Assembly (NCBI RefSeq): GCF_958298935.1
Contig: NC_084937.1
Location: forward strand, 22,267,568 to 22,331,567
Length of the DNA: 64,000 nucleotides
Reading direction: 5' to 3'
From: Phragmites australis
Taxonomy: Eukaryota; Streptophyta; Magnoliopsida; Poales; Poaceae
Shown here: piece by piece, positions 56,510-64,000 of the stretch
How the letters are laid out: each line of letters begins with the position of its first letter
Position numbering within the stretch: the stretch's first letter is position 1
Made by a program: the position numbers and the translations under genes
The notes under the pieces: generated by a model
Seen by the model: only the letters and a program-made list of their open reading frames with translations
Databases searched by the model: none
Told to the model about the DNA's origin: nothing

Positions 56510-58262
56510 GAGCGTGCCAAAGTTAATTAGTCTGACTAGATCGTTTGGCGTATTTTATTTATTAAATAATGATTTAACTGAAATATAATGCAGGATCAAT
56601 CCTATTCACAGTGCAAGACTCTAAACGCATGCATCACCAACTAGCTCGATACCTTTTCTGTGGGCAAAAAAAAGCTAGCTACAAGTTGACTTGACGTCAA
56701 GGTAAAACTAGGATACTACCGCTATCATTGAGCCCTGAAAGATTTTGGGCCACGAATGTTCGTCTTGGTCGTCGGCGTGGTAGTCACGGTATTGAAGTCA
56801 ATAGTGGTAGTTGGTGGTGGTCTCTCACTTTCACGTACACCTAACATTCTGTTCCTAGACCGTCTCTAGTTTACACTGCATTTTCTACTTTCTTGATAAC
56901 TAAGCACGGAAATTAAATGTATTCATCTGTTCAGCTTTATTAGCTCCCAGATATTGTGTAATTTTATTGATATGTGGCCGCCAAATTCTCCTAGTATGAG
57001 TAAGTATGGGCGCACCAAAAGTACGACGAAAGTCTGAAATCTAGCTTGCAAGTGAGAAGACCATCGACATGGAGTAACAGAAATTTAGTAGTAGTAGTAG
57101 TAGTAGTACCTCCCACCAGAAGCTTCTAGAAGGATCGCTGAGAATATACCTTTAACAATGCGTGACCAAACTAATGGATTCCTCACTAAGTTGGCCATCG
57201 CGAAGGTAGAGAACGTCTTTGCCCTATTGGCGTACTCCTTACATGCATGTTTTTTTCTCTCGCTTCTTTTTGACGGTGAAAAGTGCAAACGACCAGAGGC
57301 ATGACAGGAACATGAAGACGAACCTGGATTGCCGTGTTTTTCACGGTGCACATTCGGTGGCCAGAGACGAGCCTGGATTACCGCGTTTCTCATCCCAGAA
57401 ACATCATCCCCATTTCGAGAAGGCGGGAACAATTTGATCTCCATCTTGTTAAAATCTTTTGCAAGTGGAGTATGGTGTTCCTCGATTCTATTTCTTCGAC
57501 CCGATCGACCTGCGAATTACGTGACAGCTTGCTTCTCCTCACGTCAATTCCGAAGTTCTTCCTTTTCGGTAGAAAACTGGTAGAAAACAAGCAGATGCCC
57601 CGCGCGCTGCCGCGAACACGATGAAGATCAACAATTGGCCAGCGCAATGAATATCAACTGTTGCCATGTATAATACAGTCATCCATATTTCAATATCAAG
57701 GATATTTTTTACAAAATTGAGAATAGCATGAAGCTCCGCGACAACACACATAATGTAGCAAAAAAAAAATTGCTTGCACAGAAGGTTGGAAATTCAAGTT
57801 AGCTCCATGTGAGGCACCGAAAAAATGCATCATATTTGGGTACGTAGTCATTTATCAATCTCCTTTGAGAACTTTCCTTCCACTGTAAGAGAAACATATT
57901 TGAGGTGGCAGTTGTATTTCGCACATGTTTACTGGAAGAAAATACGGAAGCACGCAGGGTAAGTAGACATATCTAGTAGTGACAAAGTGTGACAAAATCT
58001 AGTGACAATTATCAACTATCAAGTAGTTGAAAAATCATCGGAGGATACTGTATAGCAATACTGGATTGGTAGAGCGATTCGAAGAAGAGCAGGTAGGCAT
58101 ATGTAATTCAGTTCTTATAGGCTAGTCGGAACTATGGAGGTGTGTTCGTTGGAGATGACGTGTGTTTTTGCAATGGAAAACCTAAACTATTAGTTGACCT
58201 AAGAAATAACCTAAACAGTTAGTTGACTATAAATTGCATGCATATGACATTCGTTGTCCAAA
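56510..58262. other. Intergenic DNA with a (TAG)n microsatellite
   Basis: (TAG)n at about 57087-57110. Around 57300-57400 two similar lines (CCTGGATTGCCGTGTTTTTC and CCTGGATTACCGCGTTTCTC) repeat 50-60 bases apart. Overlapping frames on both strands at 57085-57650 show no recognisable domain. Confidence 0.5.
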
Positions 58263-58264
58263 TA

Positions 58265-58518
58265 CTCCCTCCGGTTTTAAATATACGACTTTTTAATCAA
58301 AATCCGGTCAAACTTTTAAAACTTAGACCATCGATAGCTTTTAAAATAATTACTTTGTAATATTAAAATCACACGTGTACATTTGTCTTGAAAAATACTT
58401 TTATAATATTATATTTTTTAGTTTTTAAAATAAATATTTAAAAAGTTATTGATGGTTAAAGTTTTAAAAGTTTGACCAAATTTTGATCAAAATGTTATAT
58501 ATTTAAAACTTGAGGGAG
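58265..58518. mobile_element. Stowaway MITE
   Basis: 254 bp with CTCCCTCCGG at the left and CTCCCTCAAG inverted at the right, flanked by TA on both sides. Subterminal sequences are also inverted ('ttttaaatatacgact', 'gtcaaacttttaaaactt'). A classic Tc1/mariner-type MITE of grasses without coding capacity. Confidence 0.88.
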
Positions 58519-58749
58519 TATATCTTGAAATACCACTCTCATGTATGCATGGCTCCTCAAAATCCTAGTATATTAAGGGAAGACATGTAGTTGAACACCG
58601 TGAAACACCAAACCCTAGTATATTGAGAAGTTCCAACCATCCTGACAGAAGCAAACTCCAAATCTGTGAATCGTGCAATGATCAACTGGTACTCATTCAT
58701 AATTAACAGGTCAATAGACACGTGAATCACTGAAGCAAAGGGTAAACTC

Positions 58750-59012
58750 AGGATTCTATTTAGCAGAGCTCCCAGAACAGCTTTTCGGCTGGAATCAGGG
58801 GAGCTTTGTCAAACAATAGCTTTCAGCTTTTAGCTTCTTGAGTGGAATCTATGGGAGTGATTCTCTGAAATAAACGAGAAGTTGAAGAGTTGGAAAAAGC
58901 AGCTTCCCCTGATTCACTTTCCGCAAAGAATTACTTTCTTTATATATTTTATTTTAGATAATTACTCCTCACAGAAAATTTAAATCAAAAAAAACTCTAC
59001 CAAATAGACCCT
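58750..59012. mobile_element. MITE-like element of the TTTGGTAGAG type
   Basis: Left end GGATTCTATTTAGCAGAGCT and inverted right end GGGTCTATTTGGTAGAGTTT are related to each other and to the MITE at 37571-38420. No coding potential; target duplication not confirmed. Confidence 0.5.
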
Positions 59013-59120
59013 CTGTAAAATACTAAAATGAACAGACACCTCCATGAGAATCATTAGTTCAGCGCATCAAGTGCGCATGTACTTGTGGAAGGATTCTGTC
59101 CCTGTGGAACAAATTGCTCT

Positions 59121-59188
59121 CAATCCTGAACTCATATTTTCAACAGGACACAGACAATCCTGAACTCATATTTTCAACAGGACACAGA
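59121..59188. repeat. Exact 34-bp tandem duplication
   Basis: Copies 59121-59154 and 59155-59188 are identical, starting CAATCCTGAACTCATATTTT. The lack of any difference points to a recent event. Confidence 0.95.
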
Positions 59189-60642
59189 CAATCACAGTTT
59201 GTGCTTCAAGGTAACAGTAACAGTAGGGCACGTGGCAGGCTCACGTTCTGGAGTAGAAACTTTTACCTACCTCCGGTCGTCCTCGTCGGACGAAAGGCTG
59301 CGCCGCAGCGCCGGTCACGTCGGTGGTAGGTTCGGCCGGGCACGGTGATTCGTCTAGTAGTCTGGCACGGCATGCCGTAAAGAATCACATCTGAAGTTTT
59401 TTTAGGTTCCACATTAGTAGAAGCGGTAGTATCTAAATATAATACGTATAACATATATTATGCCTTACCTACTATTTAAACATCATAAGTTACATGTTAG
59501 ATATATAATTAATACACACATATCTACTTAAAAGATTCACTAAGCATCCATCTTCGTAAGTGACAAGCACATCGCGTTTGCATTATGGTTTATAGACACT
59601 CTGATATTGATAAAAAAATTATTTACAGGAGCAAACTCCGGTGAAAAACCGAAAGTGGAACTCCCAATCAATGTTCCTCCACCGATGAAACCACCAACGC
59701 CCTACGTACAGCGCGTCCCAATCACATCTGAAGCTAATCAAGCCACTGCACACTAAGCATTCCCCGAAATTGTTCAAGTGCTGATCTCTGCTCTTTCTTT
59801 ATATAGAGATTGTTCGGCGTGAAACCAACGCTTCCGTCGTGTTTGGAACTTATGAATTTTCTCGAGTTCTTACGAGAAATTGACTGTCGTCACCCACGGA
59901 ATTCCTACTTTACAAGCATGATCCTAAGAATGTAGGTGGGTGCGGAAAAAATATTTATTTTTGCAAACCGACCTTGGATCTTGATTTCTCAACTTAAATG
60001 TGTGATTTCTGATCAAAACCATCATAGATTGCCAACAAGATTCTTCTGGCGTTTCCATTCGCATGTCAAAATTAGGATCGGTCCCATTCAGAGGCTCATA
60101 TTGCTGATTATGACACTAAGAATATGAGACTCAATTTGCAAACTTTTGGCCCACGATAGGTATATAAATGGTTTCTTCACAAGCTTCTCATCAATAATTG
60201 TTCCAAATGCTCAGATTGCTAGCAGAGAACCATCATGAGCAACTAAGAACAAGTAGAGGCAATTTGATTTGATATCACTCAAGCGCAACCGGCACTATAT
60301 TAAATGCTCACTTAGAAATATTTCTCGAGCAACTAGTAATTCACTTTGAGATGCAAGCTATTAAAGTACTTTTTCCTTTTATTATGACGACAGGATCCTT
60401 TTATTATGACGTCGATAAGTTCAGCTGGCTAGCACGAACAGGTTGAGAAAACACAAAGTATAAAAAGATCATCTTTTTTTTCTCTTTCAAATACATACGT
60501 AAGAATACCCAAACCAAATCCACTAACCACTGCTAATTAGTAGGGAATTCACTAGGAAGTTTCCAAGTTTTAGTTCCAATCTAAACTAAAATAACAAAAT
60601 TGCCCAAAGAAACACCCAAACCAAATGCATCATGCTCTTCTT
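59189..60642. other. Intergenic DNA, nothing recognised
   Basis: A GC-rich patch at 59265-59360 gives short frames without a family. The rest is AT-rich. No element ends identified. Confidence 0.5.
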
Positions 60643-61680
60643 AGGGCATGTTTGTGTTTGATTATGATTATAGGATTCTAATTTTAAAATCAGAATTGAA
60701 AACAATCTGATCGATTCTACAGTTCAGATTCACAATTTAGAGTCAGATTATGTCATAATCCATAATCCATAAAAAGATTATTTCTCAAATATGGATTATG
60801 GATTGTGATACATATTTACCCATCTTTGTCATTCAAACATAACGTTTCGCTTTTTTTTCTCCCTTCGTTCTCTCCCTCCTTCTCTGCATGTTCGGCTTGG
60901 CCCGAGGTGGCGGCAGCATGAGCTTCTCCGCCGGCGTTGACGCACGCAGTTGGATCTTGCCATCAGTGCCAATGCAGGGTTGCTGGCGCTACGTAGACCA
61001 ATGTGGAGGGGGGGTGCACGTGGTCCTGCGTTGGGCTCCGGCCGTCCAACGCTAGATGTCGCGAGGTAAGTGGTGAGGCAGGAGTCATCAGTGGCCACTG
61101 CTCCATTTCTCCTCCCCTCTCTCTCGTCTCGCAAGGGAGGAGGAAGAGGAGATCGAGGCAGCCATGATGCAACAGCAGGAACGGGTTTGATCTGATTTTG
61201 GATTTGTTATGCGGCAGTGTAGCTGGTGGACAAGGATCCGAAGAAGGCGATGTTCTGGGTGGCCATCAACGCCGGCGATCGCGATCCAGTTGAACCGTGC
61301 CAAGGACATGGCCATCATGATGAAGCAGCAAAACCATACCGAGGAGACCTGCTGCGCAGGAGTCAATGGTGAAAGCAGAGAGAGACTCCGGGAGGGGAGG
61401 GAGAGTACGTAGGGGAGGAGGGAGAGAGGGAAGAGATTATAATAATCTAGTGTTATTTGTTTTAGATTATATAATACAGATTTTAACAATCTAGATTCGA
61501 GATTGTGAGAATCAAAATCTGAATTATTAGAATCACAGTAAAAAAAAAAGACTCTTAATTAGCCACTTCAAATAATCCTCTACTTAAAGCCTTGTTTTCA
61601 ACGCATAAATTTCACTAAAAAGCAGCACTGTACACATTGGATTTTCACATAATCCTCGCTATCCAAATGGAGCCTTCACA
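60643..61680. mobile_element. Transposon-like segment carrying captured gene DNA
   Basis: AT-rich outer zones (60650-60830 and 61430-61550) hold many 'agattat/ataatct' motifs in opposite orientations. They surround a GC-rich core (60840-61430) that includes a host gene fragment. The right edge near 61660 ('gctatccaaatggagcc') resembles a common grass transposon terminus in inverted orientation; the left edge is 'agggcatgtttgtgtttg'. Ends and target duplication are not exact, so limits are approximate. Confidence 0.45.
61217..61355 (+). pseudogene. Fragment of an SDI1/MS5 (POLLENLESS3-like) TPR gene
   Basis: The plus frame from 61217 reads V, stop, LVDKDPKKAMFWVAINAGDR. A frameshift at about 61283 follows, then AKDMAIMMKQQNHTEE. 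Plant SDI1/MS5-like proteins have VQLVDKDPEKA, FWxAINAGDR and KDMAxVMKQQNRAEEA here, so the match covers their N-terminal conserved region. These TPR proteins act in sulfur-deficiency response or male meiosis, depending on the member. The Gln codon CAG is TAG, two codons seem lost before FW, and the frame is broken, so nothing functional remains. No other exon of the gene is visible. Confidence 0.7.
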
Positions 61681-61775
61681 CGTAGTAACTCGTCGCACTA
61701 CAGTCAACCTCATCTTGCTTATTTGGAAGCGCATGTGGTTTTCCAAATCCACACCACCGACCGCGCCCCCGTGAT

Positions 61776-62512
61776 TAAGGGTGGCAACAGGTCAGGTTGG
61801 GTGGAGCGAGAACGTACCCGACTCGAAATCAAAAGCATCAAACTCGACTCATCCCTGGAATTAAAACCAGGTGCAAAATCACTCCCGGCCCTGGTGGAAC
61901 CCGAAAACAAGCTAATGCATAACATCCTCATTATCGCCACTAAGAAGTCTGTCGTCTCACCTTCGCCACACCACCACCACCACCTTCGATTCTATCTAAT
62001 GTCCCCGTTGTTGCCATCGTCTTCGCCCAACGCCATCACCACCGTCGGCCCTGTCTATCGGTCCCATCGTCTTTGGATATGTGCGTCCACCGTCCCCGCC
62101 ACGCCAACGCCTTCACCCGCTGCCACCGCCATCGTCACCGCTACCCACCATCCACGTTGTTACCACCATCTTTGGATCTATCCGTCTGTCGTCCTCGTAA
62201 TCGCCAATGCCTACATTCGAGGAGCTACGGTCAGGCGGGTGGGAGTTAGGAGCAGTGGCCAAGTGAGCGGCTAGTGGTTGCGGCTCTGACTGGAGGGTGG
62301 AGGGAGTGGAGGATCAGGTGTAGCATTGGAGCTAGGGTTAACTACTTAGTCGGTCGACATTGAGTTCGGCTAGGCTAGTCTAGACTGACTGGCATATGGT
62401 GACTCTATTTTTAGAAGCCCTGTGAACATATGTGAGCGAAAATTAATCCCATCCCCGAACCTACCACCAACCGGGCCAAAATGACACCCATCCCGCCCCA
62501 TTGCCACCCTTA
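61776..62512. mobile_element. Small DNA transposon with TAAGGGTGGCAA ends, upstream of RBOH
   Basis: Left end TAAGGGTGGCAACAGGTCAG and inverted right end TAAGGGTGGCAATGGGGCGG are clear inverted repeats. The 8-bp flanks (CCCGTGAT and TCCGCGAC) agree at five positions, weakly supporting hAT. The interior is C-rich with CCA/CAC runs and a 183-codon low-complexity frame that I do not accept as a gene. It ends 386 bp before the RBOH start codon. Confidence 0.6.
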
Positions 62513-62596
62513 TCCGCGACCGAACCAAGCATCGTAATGCAGCCACGTCGAACTCGTGGCACGCGGAGCTTCTTTTGGGGCAAAAAGCTAGCCAGG

Positions 62597-62625
62597 GCGG
62601 GGCAGGGCAGGGCAGGGCAGGCAGA
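62597..62625. repeat. GGGCA pentamer repeat
   Basis: Four to five GGGCA units in tandem, in the upstream region of RBOH. Confidence 0.85.
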
Positions 62626-62827
62626 TCGCAACAGCAGAGCACCGCACCGCGCCGCGAAGCAAACTGCGAGCTCGCACCTCGCGGAGACGCAAAAAGGAAA
62701 AGAAAAAAAGGGCGAGGAGGCCGCGACCAGAGAGGGAATCACCGGCCCGGCCGGTCGCCCAACCGCTGCTGCCCACGGGATAACTGACGCATTGCGACGC
62801 GGACGGGGTGTAAGTAAGTTACTGTAA

Positions 62828-62834
62828 TATAAAA
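62828..62834 (+). promoter_or_regulatory. TATA box of the RBOH gene
   Basis: TATAAAA followed by GGCC, 64-70 bases before the start codon, so transcription probably begins near 62860 and the 5' UTR is only about 40 bases unless another start is used upstream. Confidence 0.65.
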
Positions 62835-62897
62835 GGCCGGGGCGGGCGGGCGCAACCACCGCGCCTCGGAGAGGAAAGCTCTTGCGGCGCGGCTGCC

Positions 62898-64000
62898 ATG
62901 TGGACGCCGTCGCGCGGGAGCAACGCGCGGCGCAGCGGCCACCGCCGCATCGCGGACTACCTGGCGGATGACCAGACCACCACCACTGACGCCTCCGACA
63001 ACGAGTCCTTCACCACCGCCAATGGGGAGGAGTTCTTTGCCGCGGCGGGGAGCGGCGCGGGCGGGGGCATGCTGCCGGCATTCCTCGCTGACCAGGGGGA
63101 CCTGGTGGAGGTCATGCTGGAGTTCGACGAGGAGTCCATGGTGGTGCGCAGCGTCACTCCCACAAGCGCCGCGCTCTACGGCGCGGCCGCCGCGCCGGCG
63201 GGGGTGTCGCCGAGCACGCTGTCGGAGGGCGGGGCCGGGCCCGGGGGCGCCAGAAGCCTGAGCCGGTGCTCGTCGACGTCGTCGCGGATACGGAAGAAGT
63301 TCGCGTGGCTGCGGTCACCGTCTCCCTCGCCGTCCCCGCGCCGGCCGACGCCCGTGGAGCTGCAGCGGGAGGCAGCGATGGCGGCGCGCGAGCGGCGGCG
63401 CGTCCAGGCGCAGCTGAACCGGTCGCGCGCCGGAGCCAAGCGCGCGCTCAAGGGCCTCCGGTTCATCAGCCGCACCACGGGCTCCGCCGAGGCCGCCGAG
63501 CTCTGGCGCCGCGTCGAGGAGCGCTTCAACGACCTCGCCCGCGACGGCCTCCTTTCCCGCGACGAGTTCGGCGAATGCATCGGTACGGACGCCACCGCAT
63601 CTCACTCTCTTCTTGGCCACGATTGCATTGTTATCCAGACATGCAAGAAACGAGTCGTAATTGCGACGTCCTTGGCCGTGCATGCCTCGCTCAGGAATGG
63701 TGGACTCGAAGGACTTCGCAGTGGGCATCTTCGACGCGCTGGCCCGGCGGCGGCGGCAAAACCTGGAGCGGATCACCAAGGAGGAACTCTACGACTTCTG
63801 GCTCCAGATCTCCGATCAGAGCTTCGACGCGCGGCTCCAGATCTTCTTCGACATGTACGGAGCTAAATTCACTCCCCCCATTTTCTTTCCCCTGATCCCA
63901 AGTAACGTTAAATCGGCCCGTCCCGACTTCCGACGCGCGCGCATCTACACTTGCCTCCGCAGATTCTTGATAAGCTTCTTCTTCTGCCGTTCTTGGCCCC
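62898..64000 (+). CDS. RBOH: NADPH oxidase (respiratory burst oxidase homolog, RBOHE-like), first two exons, incomplete
   Basis: Plasma-membrane enzyme that passes electrons from cytosolic NADPH via FAD and haem to apoplastic oxygen, producing superoxide for signalling. Exon 1 (62898-63582) gives residues 1-228. It has an acidic N-terminus (HRRIADYLADDQTTTTDASD), MLPAFLADQGDLVEVMLEFD, a basic Ser/Pro stretch (RIRKKFAWLRSPSPSPSPRR) and RALKGLRFISRTTG, then LLSRDEFGECIG of the RBOH N-terminal domain. Exon 2 (63695-63854) begins MVDSKDFAVGIFDALARRRR and continues ITKEELYDFWLQISDQSFDA to FFDM, whose Met codon is split at the donor. Introns are GT..AG in phases 1 and 2. EF-hands, six membrane helices and the FAD/NADPH domains lie beyond the window. 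MLPxFLxD and LVEVxLELD-like blocks resemble the RBOHE subgroup. Exon 1 is very GC-rich. Some Ser/Arg sites could be kinase targets, which is inference. Confidence 0.93.

Larger units (their letters stand above)
48440..56560 (-). mobile_element. Long L1 LINE on the minus strand, split by two insertions
   Basis: Read from about 56.5 kb down to about 48.44 kb it shows ORF1 (DUF4283-type domain), ORF1 tail, apurinic endonuclease, reverse transcriptase and the C-terminal region. It is interrupted by a repeat insertion at about 53490-55080 and a Mutator-like element at 55940-56500. Stops and frameshifts are moderate, so it is inactive but not ancient. The 3' end near 48440 has a T-rich plus-strand stretch in place of a clear poly-A tail. 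The 5' limit is uncertain. Confidence 0.85.

Noticed and set aside
61723..62274. 183-codon plus-strand frame
   Set aside because: Lies in a DNA transposon, runs through CCA/CAC repeats and has no recognisable motif.
1..64000. CRISPR arrays, bacterial operons or a new defence-type system
   Set aside because: The short repeats seen are microsatellites, tandem duplications or transposon motifs. The DNA is plant nuclear with introns and retroelements.

Overview
This is repeat-rich nuclear DNA from a grass. It suggests a panicoid-type member of the Poaceae, although the exact species cannot be read from the sequence. The evidence is the type of DNA it carries. There are GC-rich first exons with strong third-position G/C and spliced genes with GT..AG introns. 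There is a Sirevirus-type Ty1/copia element with an initiator-Met primer site, Ty3/gypsy LTRs, L1 LINEs, Stowaway MITEs with CTCCCTCC ends, and Helitron-like elements ending in a hairpin plus CTRR. Only two intact-looking host genes are visible, one near each end.

Layout. 1-8.4 kb: a Helitron-like copy and a Stowaway MITE lie before a complete three-exon dormancy/auxin-repressed gene (DRM1/ARP, 2576-3674). A truncated, inverted copy of the promoter, 5' UTR and exon 1 of that gene lies 2.2 kb downstream (4974-5451). 8.7-13.0 kb: the 3' end of a decayed Ty3/gypsy element and a long LTR. 13-16.8 kb: small transposons, a degenerate tRNA-Ala(CGC)-like sequence and a foldback element. 16.9-18.3 kb: plus-strand L1 reverse-transcriptase remnant, abutting a decayed minus-strand Ty1/copia element (18.3-23 kb). 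23.6-23.8 kb: the last two exons of a mitochondrial adrenodoxin-like ferredoxin, stranded without the rest of the gene. 26.4-26.9 kb: the best-preserved Helitron-like copy. 27.7-36.8 kb: a full-length but coding-dead Sirevirus on the minus strand, with both LTRs. 37.6-47 kb: nested MITEs and hAT-like elements, a third Helitron-like copy, and a 1.4-kb solo LTR with a perfect 5-bp target duplication inserted in a Sirevirus LTR remnant. 48.4-56.5 kb: one long minus-strand L1 element, split by a repeat insertion (53.5-55.1 kb) and by a Mutator-like element. 58-62.5 kb: MITEs and a transposon-like segment carrying a broken fragment of an SDI1/MS5-like TPR gene. 62.9-64 kb: first two exons of an NADPH oxidase (RBOH, E-like type), running off the window.

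The genes do not form a pathway. The DRM1 and RBOH genes are ordinary single plant genes, and nearly everything between them is mobile DNA in several layers. The most interesting item is the inverted DRM1 duplication. Its copy lost the TATA box by a small deletion, carries a stop codon at codon 8, and could pair with the parent transcript as a hairpin. I found no CRISPR array or bacterial-style operon, and nothing I can defend as a wholly new system.
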